From positions 1-29,498 of IMG/VR virus record IMGVR_UViG_3300020160_000171: a stretch of DNA of 29,498 nt, one strand, 5' to 3'. The stretch comes from a virus. Below, piece after piece: positions 21,374 to 28,845 of the stretch. The notes beneath the pieces were generated by a model. That model was given only the letters and a program-made list of their open reading frames with translations. It was not told the DNA's origin and did not search any database. The translations under genes and the position numbers were made by a program. Each line of letters begins with the position of its first letter. Position 1 is the first letter of the stretch.

Positions 21374-21376
21374 TTT

Positions 21377-24300
21377 TTAACTTTCTATTGGTGGTAGGCC
21401 TAATCTTCTTCTCACAATAGGATCAGTGCCTTTGTATGCTGGGGCATTGGGATCGCCAAGTTTTTGTAGTGTTTGATTCATTAATTTATCTAAAGGGGTT
21501 CCTATGGTGCCTGCTAAACTGCCAAACTGTTCAGTAACACTTTTTCCTAAATTACCTAGTTGTGTAATATCAGAACCAGGGTTTCCTAATGCCTTCTGAA
21601 CTCCGGCTAATGCACCTTCTACCGATCCTGCTCCTGAAAAATTAGCAGCAGATCTATATCCTATGCCTCCGAGAGGATTTTGTATTCCGGCATTAACATC
21701 ATTAATAGAAGCAGATCTAGGAATAAAATTGCTCAATTCTCCCTGTACTGAAGATAACTTGCCTGCTAATTGATCAATGCTACCAAGCCCCAGTGCTGAG
21801 AGAGATGCTAGATTACCAGATCCTGGCAACGGTTTTGTTCCTGCTAATGGTGCTATTCCTAATCTAGCACGTATATAAGGATCGGTGGGATCTGCATTAC
21901 CTAGAGCTTTTATCTGTATAGGTGTAAGATTAGCATAAGGATCACCGTTAGCTAATCTTTGAGCGGTTGAAGTCAGCCCTTGTACATTTATTCCAAATAA
22001 TCCTGCATTTCGAAGTGCTTGATCAACTGGGATTCCTTTAGCAGTAGCATCAGCTATCACTGCACTTCTTTGTGCAGGAGTTAATTCTGATGAAAAACTT
22101 CTAGTAGGAACTTGGGCATAAGGAGCTGTGAGTTTGGGAGGCACTGCTGGTAGATTCTTTAACGTGTCTACTGCTAGATTGCCCATAATAATACCCTGTT
22201 CTCTAATTGCTTTTAGATTAACATTATTAGGAACTTCTTCAGCAATAGCTTTCATTTGAGGGGCAATATTACTATCTATATTAGCTGCTAGGCCGGATAA
22301 TTGCTGAGGATCAATGCCTAATTTTGCATATATAGCTGCGGCATTTGATGCCTGTCCTGGCAAATTAACGCCAAAAATATCAGCATTTCTTAACGCTTGT
22401 GCAGTTGGAATTCCTTTGGCTTTTGCATCAGCAATTATCGCAGCCCGTTGTCCTTCAGTTAAACTAGCACCGGGTGTTGATGTATCTTTAGGAAGACCGT
22501 AAGAATTAATATTACCAATTTTATCTTTTATTTCGCCGCCTAGAGCATCTGCAGATGCCTTAAAATTCAATGCAGATTGACGAGGATTATCTAAAAGGCC
22601 GGAGCCGGCTGCTAATAAACTTTTCATATTAGGTGAAGACTCTAGATTTAAATTTTGTGTAGCAGCCATTAAGCTACCGATAGAATTTCCTGCAGATTCT
22701 CCCATGGTTGAACTTAGTATATCCCCAGAAGGACCGGGCAATATTCCATTAAGTGTATCACTAACTCGATTCATCATCGAAGCTGATGCCGGCAATTTAA
22801 GTCCAAGGCTGGCCAATCCCTCTGTGCTGATAGGAATTCCTTTAGCTAATGGGTCTAGGCCCGAAAGACTGCTGCCCACAGATAATCCTATATTATCTCC
22901 TATTTGATTAAGCAGAGAAGCACTCGGTCCAAGAGCTCCGCTGACTTTCTTCAACGTGCCTGCAAGATTAGCGCCGTCGCCAGGTAATCCTAAACTTGGA
23001 AGACCCCGTTCAAGTAAATTATATAGTTGTAAATCGTTTGGTTGAACTCCTGCCCTTGCTACATCTACAGGTGCTGTATCAATAATTTTTTGTTCACCTG
23101 GTTTATCTGATTGCTCGAATCCGATGGCAGTAATTGTATCTTTACGATTTTTATCGTCTTCTATTTGACCGGTATATCTAAATAGGTCTAATCTTTGCTT
23201 AAATGTGCCGTCTTTAAAAGTACTTCGACAGTTTCTAACTTGATATACTCCGCTAAAAGAAACATTAGTTTTAGAAAACATAGCTAGTCCTGTTTGAGGA
23301 TCAATATCTATAGGGTTTCTAAAATTTAATTGTATCACCACAGGTCCGTTGGTTGGATTTGCTTCACCTAATGTAGTTATTGCAGGGTCTTTTAACGACG
23401 GAGTATAATTTCCCATGCCGCCTGTTGATAGGAAAAACGGATCTCCTAGAATTTCTAATTCTCCTGTTAATAAGTTAACACTTTCTAAAATAGCTTTGTG
23501 AGCAGCATAGGCAATCTGATAGTAGGGATCGGTTTGAAAAGTATTTCCTCTACCAGTATCAGAACTAGCTTCCTCATCTGCAGAAGTCTGAGGTCTATCA
23601 TTAATTTCTGACGATGCTAATTTTCCTGCATTTAATCTTGCCGTAATTTCTTGATCTGCTGAGGCTGCACCTGCATTAGCAGTACCTGATAAAGATGTAT
23701 TACCCATTTTAGGATTAGCTGCCTGATAAAATAAATTGTTAAAATTTAATTTGAAATTTAAAACATCAACGTTTTTACCGGTGTAAAGGTAATTGTATGT
23801 TCTTTTAACATAAGTCTGCATTTTTTTAGCATCAAATTTATTGTACGCCTGTCCAGGCAGCACTGAAAAATGTACTTTGTAGGGGACAACTATATACTGA
23901 TATTTGAATCTCTGTTGATTAAATGTTGTATCCATTTCTGTAGGCACAGTATTGATTGTTATTTGAAAATACTCTACCATCTGGTCGCCTTTTATTGCTG
24001 TGTCAATGTCAGTTAAAATAGTTTTCCAGTATAGACTATCTCTGATTACTGCTTCGATAATTTCGTGTATGTTAGCATTTGCGGCAAATTGGATTTGTGC
24101 TATAGTTGGATCAAATCTTGCATCAGTATCTTGGATTACTCTTGGATCTGTAGATACATTGGCCCTGCCATCAGCGTTAACTGTTGATCGATTAAACAAC
24201 CTTGCAGAACCCAATCCTCCCGCAGGTCGTTGTGTTTCTCCTAAACTCGTAGCGCCAGGTGTTTCTTCAATTGGTGGAAATTTATAAACAACATTTGATT

Positions 24301-25372
24301 GTAAATTATTGTTAATACGTGCTTTAGAAATTGCGTTTTCTGGTGCGTTGGGAGAAGTATCTAATGATTTGCCAGGTTGGGGCATAGCTGGAAAATATAT
24401 TTCATACTGATCAACTACTTTGGCAGCTTCTCGAGTTTTTTCTTTTATACTTCGTTCAACTACACTTGCGTTTAACCCTTTAAAAAGATTTTCTAAAACT
24501 TCTTTTACCGTAGTACCGTGAAAAGAAATATCTGTATAAATCTTGTTAGGATTAGAAAACCCAAACTCATTATAAGGTACTCCCTTGCAACGATATCGTG
24601 TGCCGTTTTCGGAAACATCCATTTCTACACCAGTTAATTTTAGAGGAAGATAACGGGTAGCATTTATTGTTTCTGCTTCTGCTATAGGCTGTTTGCTAGT
24701 ATCGGGATAACCTATAAATTCAATTTTTAAAAGAAAACAGGCATTTAAATATCCTGTCCATCCTGCGGCCCTAGATGCAACGTGCAGTGCTTCAATAAAT
24801 CCGTTAATACTTAAAGGTTCAAAAATTTCAAAAGTAATACCTGTAGTCAATGCAGGACCAGTTTTTTCATTTGGTGCTATCACCGAATTTACTTCAACTC
24901 CATCAATAAAAAGATCAAATCTACCAGGACTAACTTTGTTAAATTCTTCTACAGTTTTAGTATCACTTTTATCAATTGCTGATACAGTATTAACAGACGC
25001 AACTCCGTCAACTTCTTCAACTGCAAGTTTTGATATAGCGATTCCTTCAACTGCTGGAGATATTGCATTAGGTCCTTTACCTTTTGATGTAGCAATCACA
25101 TATTTTAATTTTGAGTCTCTATATCTAGCAGGATTTTTTAAATCGTCAGGAGTTAAAGCTGCAAGAGTAAAATGGCATACTGTAGATCTGTAATCGTTTA
25201 AAATATTCTCCTTCTCTCCAGGAGCTTCTCTTTTTGCTGTGACAATATTTTCAGCTAAAGTTCCTTGTGATTCATCGGAACGAGGAACATTATTTGTAGA
25301 GGATCTTCCATACGCACCTGCGGCTTGACTAGCATAAGGAGATTTAACTACTGCTGTATTAGAATCATCCAT
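21377..25372 (-). CDS. Large baseplate hub protein, gp27-like N-terminal part
   Basis: A 1,331-residue virion protein between gp53 and gp5, where cyanophage-like genomes carry a large hub gene. Recognisable stretches include FDLFIDGVEVNSVIAP (about 148) and FEIFEPLSINGFIEALHVAS with KIEFIGYPD (about 180-225), which resemble T4-like hub (gp27-type) proteins. ANANIHEIIEAVIRDSLYWK (about 430-450) and KVHFSVLPGQAYNKFD (about 500-515) follow, consistent with a protein that docks the gp5 spike to the tube. From about residue 810 the chain is Ala/Gly/Leu/Ser-rich and low in complexity, with two copies of a 34-residue repeat (971-1004, 1097-1130). TDPYIRARLGI (about 1160) recurs at the extreme C terminus as TDPIVRRRLGL. 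The ribosome site AGGA is 7 bases before the ATG, and the gene starts one base after the gp53-like stop. The gp27 assignment is by context and recalled similarity. The C-terminal half could instead be tape-measure-like. Confidence 0.65.
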   Translation of the reverse strand: MDDSNTAVVKSPYASQAAGAYGRSSTNNVPRSDESQGTLAENIVTAKREAPGEKENILNDYRSTVCHFTLAALTPDDLKNPARYRDSKLKYVIATSKGKGPNAISPAVEGIAISKLAVEEVDGVASVNTVSAIDKSDTKTVEEFNKVSPGRFDLFIDGVEVNSVIAPNEKTGPALTTGITFEIFEPLSINGFIEALHVASRAAGWTGYLNACFLLKIEFIGYPDTSKQPIAEAETINATRYLPLKLTGVEMDVSENGTRYRCKGVPYNEFGFSNPNKIYTDISFHGTTVKEVLENLFKGLNASVVERSIKEKTREAAKVVDQYEIYFPAMPQPGKSLDTSPNAPENAISKARINNNLQSNVVYKFPPIEETPGATSLGETQRPAGGLGSARLFNRSTVNADGRANVSTDPRVIQDTDARFDPTIAQIQFAANANIHEIIEAVIRDSLYWKTILTDIDTAIKGDQMVEYFQITINTVPTEMDTTFNQQRFKYQYIVVPYKVHFSVLPGQAYNKFDAKKMQTYVKRTYNYLYTGKNVDVLNFKLNFNNLFYQAANPKMGNTSLSGTANAGAASADQEITARLNAGKLASSEINDRPQTSADEEASSDTGRGNTFQTDPYYQIAYAAHKAILESVNLLTGELEILGDPFFLSTGGMGNYTPSLKDPAITTLGEANPTNGPVVIQLNFRNPIDIDPQTGLAMFSKTNVSFSGVYQVRNCRSTFKDGTFKQRLDLFRYTGQIEDDKNRKDTITAIGFEQSDKPGEQKIIDTAPVDVARAGVQPNDLQLYNLLERGLPSLGLPGDGANLAGTLKKVSGALGPSASLLNQIGDNIGLSVGSSLSGLDPLAKGIPISTEGLASLGLKLPASASMMNRVSDTLNGILPGPSGDILSSTMGESAGNSIGSLMAATQNLNLESSPNMKSLLAAGSGLLDNPRQSALNFKASADALGGEIKDKIGNINSYGLPKDTSTPGASLTEGQRAAIIADAKAKGIPTAQALRNADIFGVNLPGQASNAAAIYAKLGIDPQQLSGLAANIDSNIAPQMKAIAEEVPNNVNLKAIREQGIIMGNLAVDTLKNLPAVPPKLTAPYAQVPTRSFSSELTPAQRSAVIADATAKGIPVDQALRNAGLFGINVQGLTSTAQRLANGDPYANLTPIQIKALGNADPTDPYIRARLGIAPLAGTKPLPGSGNLASLSALGLGSIDQLAGKLSSVQGELSNFIPRSASINDVNAGIQNPLGGIGYRSAANFSGAGSVEGALAGVQKALGNPGSDITQLGNLGKSVTEQFGSLAGTIGTPLDKLMNQTLQKLGDPNAPAYKGTDPIVRRRLGLPPIES
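21983..22084 (-). repeat. Internal 34-residue repeat, copy 2 (hub protein)
   Basis: Encodes residues 1097-1130, starting LTPAQRSAVIADATAKGIP. It matches copy 1 at 23 of 34 positions, counted by eye, with conserved Q-R, A-D-A, A-K-G-I-P, Q-A-L-R-N-A and F-G-x-N. The pattern looks like two short helices. Confidence 0.85.
22361..22462 (-). repeat. Internal 34-residue repeat, copy 1 (hub protein)
   Basis: Encodes residues 971-1004, starting LTEGQRAAIIADAKAKGIP, and is 126 residues before copy 2. Both are followed by alanine-rich sequence, suggesting that a longer unit was duplicated and the flanks diverged. Confidence 0.85.
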
Positions 25373-25373
25373 T

Positions 25374-25667
25374 TTATAATCCTAGGGCAGAAGTAATTGT
25401 GCTGAGTTTTGGCAGATAAATTTTTTGTCCTGCTACCATGTCATACACAGGATCTCTAATAACGTTCTTATTTCTTACAGCAAATACCCACCACAAGTTA
25501 ACATCATTGTAAAGGTCATAGGCTAAAAGATCAGGACGATGAGTATATTGTTGTGTGACTGTAAACAGTATATCGTCAACTTGATTTGGAAGGTCTCTTA
25601 AGTCTAAAATTTCAAGATACGATCCGTTGTCAGTAGTAGTATAATAAGGGCTAGTTTTAGAGTACAT
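25374..25667 (-). CDS. 53: gp53-like baseplate wedge protein, LysM-type
   Basis: A 97-residue protein with YTHRPDLLAYDLYNDVNLWW (residues 41-60), VFAVRNKNVIRDP (61-73) and DMVAGQKIYLP (76-86). This is the pattern of gp53/LysM-like baseplate proteins: a Tyr-Arg-Pro-Asp-Leu-Leu helix, a Leu-Trp-Trp strand, and an AGxxIxLP end typical of LysM folds. T4 gp53 is about twice as long, so this is a compact version, as in many myoviruses. The stop is one base before the hub gene, and the start overlaps the preceding stop as TAATG. AAGGA lies about 10 bases upstream. It probably connects wedge proteins to the hub. Confidence 0.75.
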   Translation of the reverse strand: MYSKTSPYYTTTDNGSYLEILDLRDLPNQVDDILFTVTQQYTHRPDLLAYDLYNDVNLWWVFAVRNKNVIRDPVYDMVAGQKIYLPKLSTITSALGL

Positions 25668-26770
25668 TATAGATATCCTTGTCCTTTTAATTTTCCTGTC
25701 ATAAAGTCGTCGACATTAAAATCTTGTGTTTCTCTTCGACTGTACATTATTGCCAAGCCTAGTGTAATAGTAGAAATTGTAGGTACTAGAGTAGTTTTGT
25801 ACATGGGCACTTGAATATAGTCTACAGTATCGGGCATCTCAAATTTAACACTGGTAACTACTACAGGAACATTGCTTAACATGTAATCACCAAATGCATC
25901 TAATCTACAAACTGGTGGTGGTGCTCCGGCATTAGCATCGTATTCGCCCCAACGCATTTTTGTCAACGACCTTAATAAATTAATTATTGCACAGTATATT
26001 GCACCTTCTTTTTGATTCTGTACTGTAAATTTTCCAGAGATGCTAATGTTTCCAACACTGCTGTTCTTATAAAATTGTTGTGTATAGTTACTGTGAACAG
26101 GATTAACTGCTGTATAAGCAGCGGCACTTTCATAGGTGATCTGAGGCGTGTAGGGGAACATGATTCCGCCAAGATCTTTTAACAAGGGGTATCCTATCTT
26201 ATCTTCAGAAGGGCCGACTAGATAAGAATTAGGAACTCGAAGAAATACTCTCAGATCTTTTGCACCAGCCCAGGCCGCCGCAGCAGGTGCAGAATTTTTA
26301 GTTACTGCACCCGGTCCAATATTTGACGGCAGACGACTGGCTTTTTTATCATCAGAATCAGAACCTGTAATGGCTGATAACACACTTTTATTAGTCTGTT
26401 CAATTGTCGGTGCATTGGGATTCGCAGGATCAGATGAGGGGGCTGCTGTTGCAGGATCAGGGACTCTAGTAGAGTCCTCGTATTTTTGAGCAGTCTCGGC
26501 GTCTTTGGCAGAAGGTATAGTTGGTTGATTATTATATTCAGCTAACTGTTTTTCGCCTTCTGCTTTTTTAGCTTCGTTGTCTATGATGTTTTGTCGATTA
26601 AAATCAAGACTTTCCTGCCACCTTGCGGCAGCGGCTGTATCGCCGGCTGCATTTGCTTCCGCTAGTTTTCGTTGTGCTTTTAAGACACCAAATTTAGAAG
26701 CTTCAGCCTGATTACCGTATCCCTCAACTTCATTTTTAAGACTAGCTGCTTCGTCGGATCTTAATGCCAT
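25667..26770 (-). CDS. Tail-tube cap / baseplate protein (gp48/gp54-like)
   Basis: First gene of the leftward operon, with AAGGAA six bases before the ATG. Residues about 5-80 are charged and helical (KAQRKLAEANAAGDT; NEAKKAEGEKQLAEYNN), probably a coiled coil. Residues 82-170 are a Pro/Ala/Ser/Asp-rich linker. The folded part is 171-367: DLRVFLRVPNSYL, GGIMFPYTPQITYES, SNYTQQFYKNSSVGNISISG, AIINLLRSLTKMRWG, PPPVCRL and VPVVVTSVKFEMPDTVDYI. T4 gp48 and gp54 are tube-like proteins that start tail-tube polymerisation on the hub. The length (367 versus about 364 for gp48), the position before gp53 and the tube-like beta pattern support this class. I cannot separate gp48 from gp54 by eye. The coiled-coil and linker N terminus is not something I recall from T4 gp48. 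Confidence 0.55.
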   Translation of the reverse strand: MALRSDEAASLKNEVEGYGNQAEASKFGVLKAQRKLAEANAAGDTAAAARWQESLDFNRQNIIDNEAKKAEGEKQLAEYNNQPTIPSAKDAETAQKYEDSTRVPDPATAAPSSDPANPNAPTIEQTNKSVLSAITGSDSDDKKASRLPSNIGPGAVTKNSAPAAAAWAGAKDLRVFLRVPNSYLVGPSEDKIGYPLLKDLGGIMFPYTPQITYESAAAYTAVNPVHSNYTQQFYKNSSVGNISISGKFTVQNQKEGAIYCAIINLLRSLTKMRWGEYDANAGAPPPVCRLDAFGDYMLSNVPVVVTSVKFEMPDTVDYIQVPMYKTTLVPTISTITLGLAIMYSRRETQDFNVDDFMTGKLKGQGYL

Positions 26771-26787
26771 AGTTATTTCCTTATAGC

Positions 26788-26806
26788 TTATTTACCCAAT
26801 AAATAA
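26788..26806. repeat. Inverted repeat in the divergent promoter region
   Basis: Arms TTATTTA and TAAATAA are separated by cccaa. Each strand carries a TAAATA core resembling the late -10 element: AATAAATA on the plus strand at 26798-26805, and GGTAAATA on the minus strand with one mismatch to NATAAATA. The minus-strand match lies about 17-26 bases before the gp48-like start and could be its late promoter. The symmetry may be chance in AT-rich DNA. Confidence 0.4.
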
Positions 26807-26830
26807 ACCACAGTTTTTAATGGTTGACAA
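26802..26830 (-). promoter_or_regulatory. Possible leftward sigma70-like promoter
   Basis: On the minus strand, TTGTCA (5 of 6 to the -35 consensus) is followed after 17 bases by TTTATT (4 of 6 to the -10). It would transcribe the tail operon from the gp48-like gene. Its -35 box overlaps that of the gp55 promoter on the other strand. The -10 lacks the strong second-position A, so the call is weak. Confidence 0.25.
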
Positions 26831-26842
26831 CAGTGTTGTGAA
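26824..26842. promoter_or_regulatory. Dyad over the gp55 -35 box (operator-like)
   Basis: ACAACA-g-TGTTGT is a perfect six-base dyad about position 26833. It extends to nine bases a side with one mismatch (TTG...GAA). It covers the -35 box of the rightward promoter and that of the possible leftward promoter, where a symmetric repressor would block both. No regulator gene is visible in the window. Confidence 0.35.
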
Positions 26843-26853
26843 AATGTTACACT
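26824..26853 (+). promoter_or_regulatory. Host-type promoter for gp55 (extended -10)
   Basis: A perfect -35 TTGACA (26824-26829) is followed after 18 bases by TACACT (26848-26853), which keeps the key T, A and final T. A TG one base before it (TGTTACACT) makes it an extended -10. Transcription should begin near 26860, almost on top of the ribosome site, giving a leader of about 20 bases. This fits expression by unmodified host polymerase early in infection. Confidence 0.65.
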
Positions 26854-26857
26854 ACTC

Positions 26858-26865
26858 AAAAGGAG
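26858..26865 (+). promoter_or_regulatory. Ribosome-binding site of gp55
   Basis: AAAAGGAG ends 12 bases before the ATG at 26878. It belongs to a promoter-plus-ribosome-site cassette that recurs before gp47. Confidence 0.75.
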
Positions 26866-26877
26866 ACCGTATCAAAT

Positions 26878-27783
26878 ATGGCCACAGTAATAGCCCCCAC
26901 TGGACGCAAAGTCCGATATTTAAATAATAGAGATTTACTCTCTGAAATACACAAAAGTAAAAACACATTCAGCGTGTTTACCAAACCTGAATACGGACAG
27001 CATGATATTATTCTAACTAACTTAGATAAAATTAATATTAGAACAGTTGCTGAAGCTAAACGGATTCGTGCTAAACGATTAGGTTTACAGGCTTTTAATC
27101 GTGCAAGATTAGACGGTGATAAAAAAATCAAACTAGCAGAAGTTACACCGGATTACAAAACTATACAAAAAATAGATCTAGTGTTTCGAATTATGACATT
27201 TGATCATATACCACTAGCGCCAGGACGCAAGAAGACAACCAAGACCACAGCAGACAGTCACGACAAAGTAAACTTTCCGCCGTTCCAGCATTGGAAGTTT
27301 GACGATACTGATCAGCTTATCTGTGTTGGTAAAAGTCATTGGAAGGGTGATTTAGTTACTGGGCACTTTAACAAAGATCATGGACGAATAACTGAGAATC
27401 TTGGAAAGATGTTTATTAAACTTTCAGAAAGATATGCTCAAAGATCTAACTGGCGAGGATATACCTACAATGATGAGATGCGTGGACAGGCTATCCTACA
27501 GTTAAGTCAAATTGGATTGCAGTTTGACGAATCAAAATCAGAAAACCCGTTTGCTTACTATACGGCCGCAGTGACAAATTCATTTACTCGAGTGCTTAAC
27601 ATTGAAAAGAAAATGCAAAACATCCGAGACGACATGTTAGAGTCGCACGGACTTACTCCGAGTATGACTAGACAAAGCCGCGATGAGTTTGCCGAAGAAA
27701 CTGCACGTCAAGCCGAACTGTATAAAAACTTTAAATTACCGAAATCAGAAGAACCGGACGTCGAAGAAGAGGACGGGGCTTGA
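26878..27783 (+). CDS. 55: Late-transcription sigma factor gp55, N-terminally extended
   Basis: T4 gp55 is a small sigma70-family factor that recognises the late -10 element and contacts the sliding clamp, coupling late transcription to replication. The sigma region 2-like core is at residues about 170-255: ITENLGKMFIKLSERYA, NWRGYTYNDEMRGQAILQL, NPFAYYTAAVTNSFTRVLN, EKKMQNIRDDML. The C-terminal tail (ELYKNFKLPK followed by an acidic end) is where T4 gp55 binds the clamp; conservation of that function is inferred. The protein has 301 residues against 185 in T4. The surplus is an N-terminal domain (about 1-165) with YLNNRDLLSEIHKSKNTF, DIVFRIMTF-like sequence at about 100-108 (DLVFRIMTF) and FPPFQHWKFDDTDQLICVGK (134-152). 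I recall this domain in uncultured aquatic phages but know no function for it. The gene order 55-47-46 is as in T4. Confidence 0.9.
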   Translation: MATVIAPTGRKVRYLNNRDLLSEIHKSKNTFSVFTKPEYGQHDIILTNLDKINIRTVAEAKRIRAKRLGLQAFNRARLDGDKKIKLAEVTPDYKTIQKIDLVFRIMTFDHIPLAPGRKKTTKTTADSHDKVNFPPFQHWKFDDTDQLICVGKSHWKGDLVTGHFNKDHGRITENLGKMFIKLSERYAQRSNWRGYTYNDEMRGQAILQLSQIGLQFDESKSENPFAYYTAAVTNSFTRVLNIEKKMQNIRDDMLESHGLTPSMTRQSRDEFAEETARQAELYKNFKLPKSEEPDVEEEDGA

Positions 27784-27808
27784 TCTGTATAACACATTTT
27801 GCTATACT
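27780..27808 (+). promoter_or_regulatory. Host-type promoter for gp47 (extended -10)
   Basis: The -35 box TTGATC (4 of 6), overlapping the gp55 stop codon, is followed after 17 bases by TATACT (27803-27808), with TG one base upstream (TGCTATACT). The ribosome site TAGGAG (27816-27821) follows at once, 10 bases before the ATG at 27832. The layout copies that of the gp55 promoter, so gp47-gp46 can be transcribed separately from gp55. Confidence 0.65.
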
Positions 27809-27831
27809 GTTCAAGTAGGAGACTCTAATTA

Positions 27832-28845
27832 ATGCCCTTGTTTAAAAAAGTTGCATGTTTCACAGACATACATTTCGGATTAAAATCAAATAGCAGCACA
27901 CATAATCAAGATTGTGAAGATTTTGTAGATTGGTTTATCACAGAAGCCAAGAAAGAAGGTTGCGATACCTGTATATTTCTTGGCGACTGGCATCATAATC
28001 GAAATACTATCAATTTAACTACCCTAGATTCTAGTCTAAGGTGTTTAGAAAAACTTGGTGCGGCATTTGATCAATTCTTTTGGTTTCCAGGTAATCACGA
28101 TCTATTTTATAAGGACAAGCGTGACATTCATTCCAGTGCCTTTGGTCGGCACATTCCAGGAGTTACGGTTGTAGACCGTGTTACAACTCTTGATGATGTT
28201 ACCCTAGTTCCTTGGCTAGTAGGTGATGAATGGAAATCAATGAAAGATTTGAAGTCGAGATATGTATTTGGACACTTTGAATTACCTAGTTTTTATATGA
28301 ACGCCATGGTACAGATGCCAGATCACGGTGAATTACAGCGTGGCGATCTATCTAGTCCCGAATATGTATTCAGCGGACACTTTCATAAGCGTCAACATAA
28401 CGGTAATGTCGTCTATATCGGCAACGCATTTCCACACAATTTTGCAGATACATGGGACGATGAACGCGGTATGATGTTTATGGAATGGGGCGGTGTGCCG
28501 CAGTATCGCAATTGGCCCGATGCTCCTAAGTTTAGAAGTCTAAAACTCAGCAGATTAATTGAAGAAAAAGATACATTAATGAAAAGTAAAATGTATCTCA
28601 AAGTTAATCTTGATATTGATATCAGTTTTGAAGAAGCTAATTTTATCAAGGAAACATTTGTTAAAGAACATGACGTTAGAGAAATCAGTCTTATTCAAGA
28701 CAAAGACAACGTAGATATTCTAATCGAAGACCAGACTGATGCAAAATTTGAAAGTGTAGATCAAATTGTAACTGAACAATTGGTTAATATCGAGTCGGAT
28801 TCATTTGATAAATCAACTTTACTTGAAATTTACAATAACCTATGA
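27832..28845 (+). CDS. 47: Recombination nuclease subunit gp47 (SbcD/Mre11-like)
   Basis: gp47 with gp46 forms the nuclease complex that resects DNA ends for recombination-dependent replication and degrades host DNA. All metallophosphoesterase motifs are present: TDIHFG (D12, H14), GDWHHNR (D52), GNHDL (N88, H89), GHFE (H148) and SGHFHKRQ (H183, H185), which together ligate two metal ions. Residues about 240-337 form the charged C-terminal part expected to cap the nuclease or bind gp46. The length of 337 is essentially that of T4 gp47 (339). The ATG has a strong TAGGAG site and its own promoter. The stop overlaps the gp46 start as ATGA, so the two subunits are coupled in translation. Confidence 0.95.
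   Translation: MPLFKKVACFTDIHFGLKSNSSTHNQDCEDFVDWFITEAKKEGCDTCIFLGDWHHNRNTINLTTLDSSLRCLEKLGAAFDQFFWFPGNHDLFYKDKRDIHSSAFGRHIPGVTVVDRVTTLDDVTLVPWLVGDEWKSMKDLKSRYVFGHFELPSFYMNAMVQMPDHGELQRGDLSSPEYVFSGHFHKRQHNGNVVYIGNAFPHNFADTWDDERGMMFMEWGGVPQYRNWPDAPKFRSLKLSRLIEEKDTLMKSKMYLKVNLDIDISFEEANFIKETFVKEHDVREISLIQDKDNVDILIEDQTDAKFESVDQIVTEQLVNIESDSFDKSTLLEIYNNL

Noticed and set aside
26798-26805. AATAAATA on the plus strand as a late promoter for gp55
   Set aside because: gp55 already has a good host-type promoter downstream of this point and must be made before late promoters work. The match is probably part of the inverted repeat or chance.
26856-27131. 91-residue minus-strand frame covering the start of gp55
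   Set aside because: It lies over the conserved gp55 coding sequence and its promoter region, with no ribosome site or recognisable motifs.
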